A stretch of 64,000 bases of DNA from Cylicocyclus nassatus. Taxonomy: Eukaryota > Nematoda > Chromadorea > Rhabditida > Strongylidae. A model generated the notes under the pieces. It saw only the letters and a program-made list of their open reading frames with translations, was not told where the DNA came from and made no database searches. This document shows, in pieces, positions 43,727 to 62,992 of the stretch; the first letter of the stretch is position 1, and the number at the start of each line of letters is the position of its first letter. The translations under genes were made by a program, and so were the position numbers. The stretch lies in contig CATQJL010000223.1 of the NCBI GenBank assembly GCA_958299035.1, positions 46,240,162-46,304,161 on the forward strand, given 5' to 3'.

Positions 43727-46238
43727 GCCTACAACTGAATGGAACACATATCTGAGAGCTGATAAGTAACAATTTTGCGTCTCACTTGTACTTGAGTTTG
43801 TAATGGTTCAGGAAGTGAATTACTGGAAGTGGAAACTGCAGGGATTACAACTCTAGCGGGGTTTCCAAATGAAGCGCGGTCCATGAATACGATCGCTCTT
43901 TCAATAAGAATTTATTTCTGATGTAACTTGATAACGGTTAACATGTGAAAAAACATAGTAGAAAACTTTATACCAACCCAAGAATTGATGTCAATCCTGG
44001 GAACAGATTTTTTTAACACGACTTTTGTGCAGTCCATAATTAAACGAGCATCTCAGGCAAAGCTTCTTTTTCCACTCATAGCTGCGATATCCAGCATTGA
44101 AAGTTAAAAATCTGCTACATTCTGAATCTATGCAGTTTGAAAGAATGTACCTGAACTCTATGCTTTAAAAGAATGTACCTCAAAAATCTGAAGTTAAATG
44201 CGCAGGAATGCCTTTATTTGTTTTTTCCTATGCTTTAAAAACTCTGATGGAAACTTTGAGATACACTAACCTTCGACAGATCTATTATTTGGCACTCGAA
44301 AAACTTTGTATACCCACTAGGTCATTCGTTCGAATCTCAAACTTACCCTGTAGTCATCCTCGAGTCTCAACTTTACCCCAAAGTCATCCGCTTTTGAATT
44401 TCGAAACCCGGCTTCCCTTATCCAAAGCCCTATTATGAGGTAAGGACATTATGCAAACTTGTAAGATTGGGTGTTTAGTAAAACAAGTTTCGTAACGCTA
44501 AGCATTTGTTTCGATCATGCAGGCGTCATTTATCAAAGAGTGTACATTATACCTGGGGAAATTCGAAGTTTTTTCGATTATTCGAATATCACATATATAC
44601 GGTAATTGAAAAATTCGAATGTTCGACTATCGAATAATATTCGAAATCTGAAATTTTCGAATATTCGAGTTCTTGAATCATTCACTTTCGAATTATTTAT
44701 TCGAATAATCGAACAATCATTCGATCCGGTCTCAAGTATAGTGTACATATATATTATTAGGTTGTCCTAGAGTAAACTCCTTTTTAAACAATTCAAGCTG
44801 TATTTGATTACCTAGTAAACCTAAGTATCTTTCGATAAAGCAGATTGAGCTCTAAGAAATGACCACCAGGATCCGCCTACTTCGCATTCCAGGTAAAGTT
44901 TGAGGCCAAAATCGAAGACAATTCGTCGCAAAATTGAATCTTTGAGAAAAAAGAACCCTACAAACCTCCAACTTGGTCATTATACGTAAGCACATAGCAG
45001 CAAATATGCCTTTACTGGATTTTATTGTGCATAGAAAGCGAGAAAAAAAGACAGTCTAAAAATGACAAACTCCGCTCCCAGCCCCTCCCACATATGTCAT
45101 TGTATAACAAGCCTTACTAATTTTGAGTAAACCTTAAAACTTTACTTCTATATGTGCTTGTATAAGTACCAAGTTTTACATGAAAAACCCGAAAAAGTGG
45201 CGTTTTGGCATTCTTGGGCCATTATTTTTCTCGATTTTGGGCGTAGGAAAAAACCACCAATTACATTTGTGTGTACTACTAGTGTCTACTATACAAAAAC
45301 CAAGCTGAAAAGCTGAACTTTAGGGTAGTTGAAAAAACAAGATTTTTGGCTCCAAATTTTACCCGCATTACGACTTAGGTGGATCTGGACTCTGGTGGTA
45401 TTTTTGTAGAGCTTGCTCCGCTCTATCGAATAATAACCTAATTCCGTCAGAAAATAAAAACACTTGGGACAATCTGATAGTAACAATCTTAATCATAGCT
45501 TCTTGCTATCCAGGTCCAAAGCCCTGAGATTAGGAAAGAAAACGCAAAAACATTGACACAGATATTATCATAGAGGCAGTGCACTTGCATAGCAGTTTTC
45601 TTTTGAGACGGACTTAAATGGAAAACTCCACGATACAGGGTTTTTTTCTGGCCCCAAATATTCCATCTATTGCGAAAGCTTAGTGTGTCTCAGAGCCCTG
45701 GCACAAGCTGATAAATATAAACGTGGAAAAACGTGTTTTTTGGAGAGTACTGAATTCGACAAGTTTTGAGCTGTCTAACAATAAAAAGAGTATCCAGCAT
45801 GTAAAAGACTTTCAGGTTTGTTACTGTAACTCTACAAAATATTTTTGAATGCGATTAATCGCAGCTTTGGGTGAAGGAAGCTTTGCTTGAGATGTTTGTA
45901 TATGCCCTGAAATTCGTATTCGGCGCAAAACTTATTCTTATACTTGTCAACGACTTCCATCTTTGTGCTGCTTAAACCGTTCTCGAACATGCTCTTCAAA
46001 TGAACCAAAAACTTTTTTGGATCTCTGTAAGATTCAAAGATTCTCAAATTCTCAGATTTGGAGGCGAAGTTTACATCTACTCAGTGATTTTCGCTAGGAA
46101 CGTTTACCTACGTAATAAAGCCAAGTTCAATCCTAACAAAAAGAATAATAATTCTACACTCTGGGTATGGAAGTAGTAGGTGTCCCCATTCTTCCAAACA
46201 ATCCATTTACAATGGCATCCCTTTTAGAGTCGCATGCA
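43727..46238. other. Intergenic; TTCGAA-rich cluster, no supported gene
   Basis: 44560-44735 is a dense cluster of TTCGAATAATCGAATATTCGA-like words in both orientations. 44758 onwards starts TTAGGTTGTCCTAGAGTAAAC, a possible mariner-type end. 45832-46075 (minus) has an open 80-codon stretch (LRIFESYRDPKKFLVHLKSM...) with no known family and no partner exons; not called as a gene. Confidence 0.4.
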
Positions 46239-46553
46239 TTAACACATTGACGACCATGCAGGTATTTAGTTGTCTGCTCTCTGGGACCAAGGCCTTTTAC
46301 GGACCAGCCCGCATTTTCCAACTATAATTACGCATAATGCCATCTACAGTACACCTACAATAGATCTAAAAGTCTAACAAAAAAGGTGGAAGTCTTCCTT
46401 AAATTCAGTGCAAAAGAAAGCTCGTAGAGTGAGTTTATCCCAGGATAGTAGCCATTTCAACAAAATTCGAGCCTTGACACATATGGTTATCAAGCTTGTG
46501 CGGTAGTCATTGCTTGACACACCATGTGTGTCAAGCGGTCGTCACCGTGTTAA
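46239..46553. mobile_element. TTAA mini-element, 315 bp
   Basis: TTAA at 46239-46242 and 46550-46553. Ends CACATTGACGACC and inverted CACGGTGACGACC. A CTTGACACACCATGTGTGTCAAG hairpin lies near the right end. Same family as 36273-36514. Confidence 0.75.
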
Positions 46554-46599
46554 AATCACCGTTGGAAGGAAGCGTACGTCAAAAAGTTTTCACCCTGCG

Positions 46600-47280
46600 C
46601 ACTTCAAAAAAAGGAGCTTTACTCTTCTCAAAGGGCTCAAAATGCTTTTGGAGTCAGTGCGCTCCAAAAACGTTTGCTTTTCTGCGGTTAAGCACTCTAA
46701 TCAGCTTCTGCCAAGGCTAAGACAGATGTTTTCACAGAATAATTTAATTGACGCTAGAAAAATCTTTGTGCTCATTGCGTTATTCAACCACTTTAACCTT
46801 GCTCTGGAGTGAGCACAATTTCGAGCCTCAAAAATCAGCTTCTGTCTTGCACAGAGAGTTGCGATGAAACAAGTGCATTGCTTGTATGCTGCTGTATCCG
46901 TGGCGAAGTTCTTGGATTTTTGGGAGGATAATTTTGAGGCTTTGGAACTGAAAGGCCAGTAGAAGGGACTGCAATCGAAAACACAGCCATTTGCGCAAGA
47001 TGACATCTGCGTGGCCTGAACAAAAGCTTAGATCGCAGAACTTTTCTGGCTAAACACAGAATCTCAAGAACTTATACATACTGTGTGCTCAGCTTATCAT
47101 AGAACTATAGGAAATGAGTTTTGAGGCTCGAAATCGTGTTCAGCTCAGGTAAGGTTGAAACTTAGCCTTAGAAGCTACTTAGAGTGCTTGGAAACCAAAA
47201 AAGCAAATGTTTTTATAGCGCACTGATTCCAAAGCATTTTAAGCCGTTTGAAAATGATAACGCTTCTCTTTTGGAACTGC
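46600..47280. repeat. Foldback repeat (TCAAAATGCTTTTGGA arms)
   Basis: Left arm 46600-46830 (GCTCAAAATGCTTTTGGAGT, AGTGCGCTCCAAAAACGTTT) is mirrored by 47080-47280. The centre 46830-47040 contains further inverted pieces. The arm is homologous to 12290-12400. Confidence 0.65.
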
Positions 47281-47296
47281 GCTGGGTACATTCTTT

Positions 47297-47852
47297 TTTG
47301 AAGATAGTGTCTCACCAAAGTTGAGGTCGCGCGGATCTTCACATATTATATTATAGGGACGTTAAACAGGCCATTGCAACAAGTTCCACTCAATTTGACC
47401 CCCTCCAAGCTGAAAAAATTCGCTCAAAGTGGTAGGCGGAGAGCGAGTTGGTAGCGCGGACGACTCCTTCGGTCTCCCCCTTACGCGTTTGAACATGTCC
47501 CTTCACTTGACATCCACATCCCCTCTGTTGCTGCCACTGTGGCTGAGGCTGAAGTTGGAAGGTACAACTTGTCCACGTTGCTTCCACGGGGCCTCCAGAA
47601 AACGGGGTTATTGGGAACATCGTGCGATTTTAAGCCCATACAGTGCTAGACAGGGTCCGCGTAAGGAGGGAGACCGAAGGAGTCGTCCGCGCGTACCAAC
47701 TCGCTCTCCGCGTACCACTTTGAGCGAATTTTTTTTCAGCGTGGAGGGGGTCAAACTGAGTGAAATTTGCTGCAATGGCCTGTTTAAACGTCCATATAAT
47801 ATAATATGTGAAGATCCGCGCGACCTCAACTTTGGTGAGACACTGCCTTTAA
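47297..47852. mobile_element. Foldback with AGTGTCTCACCAAAG ends
   Basis: AGTGTCTCACCAAAGTTGAG at 47306 and its inverted copy ending at 47845, followed by GCCTTTAA. Arms of ~170 bp (to the GACTCCTTCGGTCTCCC block at 47460) are nearly identical to 47670-47845. TTAA is present at the right (47849-47852); the left copy is degenerate. Confidence 0.7.
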
Positions 47853-48004
47853 CCCGGAGTACACGGAACATTCCAAGTGGAGCAGCGCCGCCACTAGCTC
47901 AGCAAGATAGATTAGCATGAAGAGACGCCGACTGCAAAGAGGCGCGAATCCTTGCAAAGCGGACTCCTGCCAATCCAATTCCGCCTAAACCGAGTTGAAC
48001 CTTA

Positions 48005-48125
48005 GGGTTAAGCCAGACCTCGCGGCGTACGCAGCGTACGCCGCGTTCGCTCCTATGATTAAATATACCGAGCGTGCGCTGCGTACGTCACGTACGCCCA
48101 TACGCGGCGCACTCTGGCTCAACCC
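48005..48125. mobile_element. GCGTACGC-rich mini-element, copy 4 (TTA target)
   Basis: Ends GGGTTAAGCCAGACC and CTCTGGCTCAACCC, flanked by TTA at 48002-48004 and 48126-48128. Inverted relative to copies 1-3: the centre reads CTCCTATGATTAAA. Confidence 0.8.
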
Positions 48126-48128
48126 TTA

Positions 48129-49695
48129 CTATACAGTGTGTAGCAGATCGCTTTGTTACTGTGACTTTGCATAAGATTTTCCGAAAGATTGCGATATTGA
48201 GCAAAAAAAGATCTTTGTTTGGTGTGCATATAATCATGAACCGCTAGAAATTCGCATTAGGTGCAGAAATATTCCAAAATTTACACTGATTTTCATTCTT
48301 GTGCCGTGCATACCGTTTTCGGCTATGCTCTTTCAGTAGTACCAACGTTTTCTTGAGTTTCTTCAAAAAATGCCGAAACTCTTAAAATATGAGATGTTCG
48401 TATAATCATGAACCGCACTTTATCTTGGAACGAAATTTTCTCGCTACTTTGTAAGGCTAGTGATGGTAACTAGTTCTGCAACGTCATTACTCCAAAAACT
48501 TGCAATGTTTGGTGCAATCATGCGTTATGCGATTATGAACGCGGGACTTTTGGCAAGTTATTCAGCAAACCATCAAGGGAGCTGGAAAAAGATAGTTGGT
48601 ATTGACCTGCAAAAGCTCAACCCTCTGCTATCTACCAAAGTTCCCTCAGACGTCTCAAATGAACATTCTGACGAACACCTAAATTTAGACAAGAAAATAC
48701 GGAGTATTGTGAACTCCAGCGATTATCTCAGTGCTCGTCGCTCATTTCTTTAATGATACTTGTTGAAGCATCTGTTAGTTCATTGTAACTGCTATTTACG
48801 TTTGCATTTCGACCATCAAAACTTATGTCCTAATTTCATCTTGAAATGTAGACTGAATGAGTCTCCACAAAATTGAAATGCTTCTAGGACATTTCAAAAC
48901 ACTAAATATATGCTATTTGATGTGCCAATAAGAATCGCGACATACTCCCGATATTAAAAGGCACCGTCCACTCGAATTCTCGACTTCCATGTTTCTGTTG
49001 TTCCAAGGCCTTCGTATCCCTGATTTCGAATATCAAGTCGAGCTGCGAAAACCCCGACAACTCCCGTTTCGCAAAACCTGCAAAGCGAGTTCTCCGGAAC
49101 GGTGATTGGTTGGGTGCGTATGGATGGGCGGTACGTACGCCACGCAATCAAGGGGGAGGAGCCAACGTGAGAATCCCATCCGAACGATTTTCGAAGCAAT
49201 TTTATCGCTTTGGAAGCAACTTCTGGCAGCGCGAGTTCGGTAAGTATACAGCTGGAGCCTTCGTTGCTGTTAGAGATCAAAATCTCATCAACCCCATCTT
49301 GGGTGAAGGGCGGGGGGGGGGGGGGTGCTTTCAGGTACATTTAGAGGTTCCTATAACTGCAGCGGTTTTCAGGACAATTGACATTACTGGCATTTCTCCT
49401 CTCATTACTAGGTCATCCCAGAAAAGACATTACATAGATGCGAGTCCTTTTTTGCTCTTGGCGGATGCCTTGCTAACAAAAATTAAACGAGCAGGGCCAG
49501 CTAAACACATTCTACAAAGAAAGATTATTAGTAAAAAATTCATAGCTCGGATCTGCAACAAGTAACAATTTTGCAAAGTAACAAGGATCTAATGTACAAA
49601 GGAACAAGAACAGAAGATATACGCAACAACAACAGACAAACGTAAACTTTCAAAGCTCAAAATTATTACTGAACAAGCATACAAAATGAGCAGAA
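48129..49695. other. Intergenic repeats downstream of the RPC2 gene
   Basis: AATCATGAACCGC ends of the 12180-13160 family occur at 48222 and 48392. A TTAA-type terminus (TTAAAAGGCACCGTCCACTC) starts at 48954 and reads to about 49130. A G12 run lies at 49312-49325. The last ~200 bp before 49696 should contain the RPC2 3' UTR. Confidence 0.45.
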
Positions 49696-58335
<8,640 letters not shown>

Positions 58336-59861
58336 GGTTCCCTCTTGAGATGCTGAAGGGCAAATGAAGATATTCGCAACATCTGTGACCTAACAACCAG
58401 TCAACTCACCTATATATATCCCAACATCAGAAGCTCATCTAGTACCTCGTCACCAGCTGAGTTTGTCACAGTCACTGAAGTTCAGACGCATGCAAAAGTT
58501 TCGGTGGTTTTCGCGCTCTATGGACGTCTGCTGCTCTGCTGACAATCAGCCGCAGCAGGTTTTGCAGCCGTAATTTTTTTCATTAGGGTTCAAGAACATC
58601 TCGTCTGCGCTTCGCGTTCTCTAAACATCTTCACATCCGAGAAAGTTTATAGTTATAGTAAATATCTTCCCATTTGCTTTGTCTCTATCAAACAATGGTA
58701 CATCTCACCATGATTTTGAATCCCACGCATGAGAAGCTTCTTTGTTGTTGTCATTGCATTCCTCTCCATATTCTTCTCCAGTTTGATTTAGAAAAGAAGC
58801 AGCCATCGGCATTTCAGTTCTTCAGTTTCATTTCCGATAGCATATATGGTATACCATTCTTCTTCTAACATTTTCCTCCATGGTGCACCTCGTGCGGGAT
58901 GAGTCATCTCATCGACCGGTCTTTGTGGTTGCTCAGTCAGCACTCGCATTCTACGGGGAAGCAGACATGCTTCTTTTTGGGAATTCAGCATCTTTGATTA
59001 CGCTGCTATCAGTCGCAGTATTGCAGTATTGACTATGTCCCGAAAAGTAACAGGCGGTTTACTTCGATCTTGTCATCGTGGTCGATAATTTGTTCCTCAT
59101 TTTAAGATCCTGCAATCAGACTTTCTGCAATTCTAAAGTCTTGATTGTGAATTTGCGTTCTCGTCCTTGACGTATCTGCGTCAATCAATATTCCTTTGTC
59201 ATCTACAGGTGACACATTCGCCGTCGCCTGCGATGGCGAGTGAGATTTATCGCGATTAGATACTGTTTTCCTCAAATTGTTGTAGTCTCTTGCTTTAGAG
59301 CAGCAGTCTTCTTACAGCAAGGAATTTCTGCAAATCTGTCTTGCTACTTCCGACTAGTTTTTTAACTCTTCAAAGTTTATTCAACGTCTCTTCAACGCTA
59401 CTGCCATACTATGTGCCAGTGAAGTTTGAACAATTGAGAAAAGTTTAGGCAGATCCAGCATGAAGCAATGATCACAAATCTGTTCTCTTTTTATGCTGGA
59501 CCTTTTTTTCAGAGAGTCACAAGCATTTTTGAAGTACCGTACGTAGTTCAGTATCATTAATAAAAATTTCTTCGATAAATCATGGTGATCGGGATGGCAT
59601 ATTTTGTAAGGAATACTTTATTTGAGCTGTACAATTTTTGTAGTGATCGAAAATCCTTGTCAGAAAGTGCTCGTATTCCATAAAAGACGCCCACATACTA
59701 AAAAGTGATTCGCAGTATCGCCTGATTATTCCGTCACATTTCTTTTTAGTTGACCATTTCGTGATTTTTTGTTCGTTAGAAATACTCATTTTCTATTTGT
59801 TACCATGCCGACATGTTCCAGCCAATTCTATTTCTAGGCTTGTACCTACTTCTTCACTAGA
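58336..59861. promoter_or_regulatory. Divergent intergenic region between rpc-2 and mlc-4
   Basis: The two genes point away from each other across 1.5 kb, so both promoters should lie here. No gene or transposon is recognised. Candidate spliced-leader acceptors sit just upstream of each start: on the minus strand a CAG about 22 nt before the rpc-2 ATG, and on the plus strand TTTCTAG ending at 59837, 24 nt before the mlc-4 ATG. Confidence 0.5.
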
Positions 59862-61673
59862 ATGGCTTCACGAAAAACTGTCAATCGCCGACAGCGGCCA
59901 CAGCGAGCAACATCTAATGTCTTTGCTATGTTTGACCAGGCCCAAATACAGGTATATACATACTAGATTATCTGTGTTTGATAAAGACGGATTTTCATTA
60001 CCACTTCTGCGAATGGAATTTTCCGTCAAATGGAATGTTTGTAGGAGTTCAAGGAAGCGTTCAACATGATAGATCAGAATCGTGATGGATTCATCGATCA
60101 AGCGGATTTGCAAGAGATGTTCGCTTCGCTAGGTATGCGCAAGCTATGAAGTGTTTCATAAAGTATCGTGTTGATGCAAAAAGTTCTGTCGCATCATATT
60201 TGAAAAATTATAACTTTTTGTTCTTTTAACAAAGTTGCCCAAACTGGATTTTGCTAGATAGAGGAAATCTTCTTTTTTATAGTGTTTTTACTGCTCTCCA
60301 ATAAGGAGTTTTGAGATGGAAGCGGGAGAATGAAATTACTTCGATTTTGCTTATTTCGAGTTGAGCTGCTAAAAATCTGAAACGCGATAAAATTCCGAGC
60401 AAGCAGTATAGTAAGTCTTTTGATCCACAGTTTCCAACAATGCAGAGTTTGTGTCAAATGAGCATTGCTGTGAAGAGTTAAGATTTTAGAAAAAATATCA
60501 AAAAATCAAATTTGCTGTTTTTTATTGCAATCATACTTTTCACAGGGATGCTCATTCAACATAATCTCTGCACTTTTGGAAACTGTGGAGCAAAAGAACT
60601 ACACTTCTTGCTCGGAATATCGCAAGTTTCGGATTTTTAGCAGCCTAAAAACGACCGAAGTTGAAGTAATTTTATTTTTTTGCTTCCATCTGAAAAGCTG
60701 CCCTTTATTAGAGAGCAGCAAAGGCACTCACAAAGAGAAGGGCTTCTTCTGCTTAGCAAGATCAAGTTTATGCAAATCCGTTGAAAGAGCAAGAAGTTAT
60801 GATTTTTCAAAATTGATGCGACAAAACTTTTGCATCAACCTAATATTTTTATATGGAGGTAGTGATGTTGTGATAGTAAAACATTTGTTCGCTTTAGCCG
60901 CCAAAGTTCACGTTTCAGGTAAAGACGTAAACGAACAATTCCTGGATTCGATGGTGAATGAAGCTCCTGGAGCGATCAACTTCACCATGTTTTTGACGCT
61001 GTTTGGTGAAAAATTGACAGGTTTGCTTTGCGTTTCTACAAGTAAAATGAAGCATGTTTCACCAAAAAGCATGTTCTTCATTTTTACACCAAAATGAAAT
61101 TTGGCATTTATCTATTTTTTCTATTTAATTTCGTAATTTGAAGGAACTGATCCTGAAGAAGTGATCCGAAATGCATTTCAATGTTTTGACGAAGACAATT
61201 CGGGTAAATTAAGCGAAGATCGACTTCGTGAATTGCTGACAACGATGGGTGATCGCTACACTCATGAGCAGGTACATTCAGTTTTATAGTTTCTAGTCAT
61301 CGTTTGCTGCTGTATCACATCGTTAGCCAATGAATCACAAGTATTTTTCTCGAAATTGTGAATGATAGCTGATGTAATCATCAACATTCGGTGTTGCCGT
61401 AATAGCTTTGAGAATGCAATGGGGCGGGTGAGAGAGTTGCACAATATGGGTTTTTTTTCGGACAAGTTGTAAAATTTTTGGCAGACTCCAGGCATGACTT
61501 CTTCCTATCTTGGTAGTGTCTTGCGCACAAATCAATTTTTCCTTGGTAAACTAGCTTTATCTTTTCAGGTCGATGAGCTGTTCCGCGATGCTCCCATCAA
61601 GAATGGAAATTTTGACTATGTGGAATTCACTCGCATGCTCAAGCACGGCACGAAGGACAAGGATGAACAGTAA
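59862..61673 (+). CDS. mlc-4: Non-muscle myosin II regulatory light chain, complete
   Basis: Regulatory light chain of non-muscle myosin II; phosphorylation of its N-terminus activates actomyosin contraction in cytokinesis and epithelial morphogenesis. Exons: 59862-59951, 60045-60132, 60919-61020, 61144-61271, 61569-61673; 513 nt, 170 residues, phases consistent. The start [20 protein letters not shown] contains the kinase target Thr17-Ser18 after basic residues (equivalent to vertebrate Thr18/Ser19). EF-hand 1 loop [12 protein letters not shown] (residues 40-51) keeps the metal-binding acidic residues; later EF-hands are degenerate, as is usual. Other family phrases: [16 protein letters not shown] and [14 protein letters not shown], ending [10 protein letters not shown]. 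Intron 2 (60133-60918) is enlarged by a mariner-type foldback. The exon positions and sequence closely match C. elegans MLC-4 as I recall it. Confidence 0.96.
60166..60843. mobile_element. Mariner-type foldback in mlc-4 intron 2
   Basis: Ends TCGTGTTGATGCAAAAAGTT and inverted TTAGGTTGATGCAAAAGTTT, flanked by TA at 60164-60165 and 60844-60845. The two halves are inverted copies (GAGCAAGCAGTATAG... against TTGCTCGGAATATC...), centre near 60500. It accounts for 678 of the intron's 786 nt. Related to 22163-23185. Confidence 0.82.
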
Positions 61674-62928
61674 TTCTTCACCTTCTGTCTTAATATGATT
61701 GCACTCGATTGTTGTGCATTGGCTCTTTCACTGTAATATCATTGGCAGCTAATTTATGTGAATTTATATGTGCAAAAAGTGCTTTTAATGAACTCGACCA
61801 TTCCCTACTTGATATCTGTAACTACTAATAATCAAGTTTTAACGTATGCTCTTTTATGTGCTATCAGGCTGCATAAACGATATTTAAAACTGGATAAAGT
61901 AATTGAGAGAGCGGAAGTAATGAATACATGAATTTGTTTCACAGCGCTTTAAGTTTGCATCGAATTTGGCGTCGATGTAGTAATGTAATCTGACATCATT
62001 GTAATCAGCGGATAATCATCAAGCGTTCACACACAACCAGAATATGCTCCCGTCATATCATATGAAAAATATGCTTACAAGGTTCCACAAACTTATTTCA
62101 AGAAATCGATTTTGTTGACGAAAACAAACAAAATAACAAAGCTTAAGAGACAATAAGTCTTCGCCTTAAGCAGAGCCTGTTTAGAGCACAAAATCTCAGA
62201 AACTTCCTAATAATCTCTTTCAGTTTCAAATTTTAGTCAATTTATCCTGTGTCGATCTAAATATTTGACATAAGCAAGTGATGAGCTTTTTTTGCTAATG
62301 AGATAGCACTATATGAAACAGAATAATGGCAAAAGCAGTTGCTTACCCTAGCTTTTTGTGACGGATGTCTCCAAAAATCTTTTCGACTTCTTAGTATCCG
62401 CTTTTCATCTCTTTTATGCTTACGATACATCGTATGCACATAGGAGCTTTGTGGGTGTATGTCAAGAGGCTCGATTTTTATTGCCAATCGGTCATCAAAT
62501 AGCAATAATGTGTCTCACAACGGCTCTGATGAATTTGGAATTTGTAAGAAGATACGTTGAATAGCTTGTTGGTTTGGGGTCGTTTAGTCTTATTACCACA
62601 AATTAATTTCAAAACGTATACAGTACCGCTCTCAGAGCGTGCAAAAAATTTCTGTGGAGTGGAAATCCCGGAATTCCGCAACATTCGATTCGGCGGAATT
62701 TTCGGAATATCGCCATAATTTTCTTCGTAATGCATAAATTCTGGCTCTGAAAGAAGGGTTATACTCAGCTTGTTGAGACATATCTTTTAATACATCGCCT
62801 TACCTTGATTCTCGGGGTACGGTAATTGTACAGTAAGAGATAATGTTGCTTCTGTGAGAAGTGGACGTGCTCGATGAATACAATATTCGTGTGCTGTACT
62901 CGTATCCACCGGCGCTTAAGTATTACAG
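61674..62928. other. 3' flank of mlc-4, nothing recognised
   Basis: Should include the mlc-4 3' UTR, but no exact AATAAA was found close to the stop. At 62660-62715 the words GGAATTCCGCAACAT and GGCGGAATTTTCGGAAT occur; similar CGGAATTCCGCGACAT words recur twice at 63225-63270. Confidence 0.4.
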
Positions 62929-62992
62929 AGGTACTGCTTGGAAGCTATTAAGAAAAGAGAGGAAGAACAACAACCTGGACGGCATCACCATG
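62929..62992 (+). CDS. Possible single exon of a further plus-strand gene
   Basis: Between a good acceptor (TATTACAG) and donor (ATG|GTATGT) lies an open 21-codon segment RYCLEAIKKREEEQQPGRHH, charged and low in complexity. Another frame across the same place is also open (YPPALKYYRGTAWKLLRKE). No neighbouring exon was identified, so this is a weak call; the rest of any gene would lie beyond the window. Confidence 0.2.

Noticed and set aside
45700..45730. GAGCCCTGGCACAAGCTG, resembling a hAT terminus
   Set aside because: No opposite end and no 8-bp target copy could be found.
48954..49340. 128-codon minus ORF with poly-Pro start
   Set aside because: Covers a G-run and a TTAA-type repeat end; similar frames appear in other copies of the repeat.
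60525..61097. 190-codon plus ORF
   Set aside because: Reads through the foldback and intron 2 into mlc-4 exon 3; the true exon starts at the acceptor at 60918/60919.
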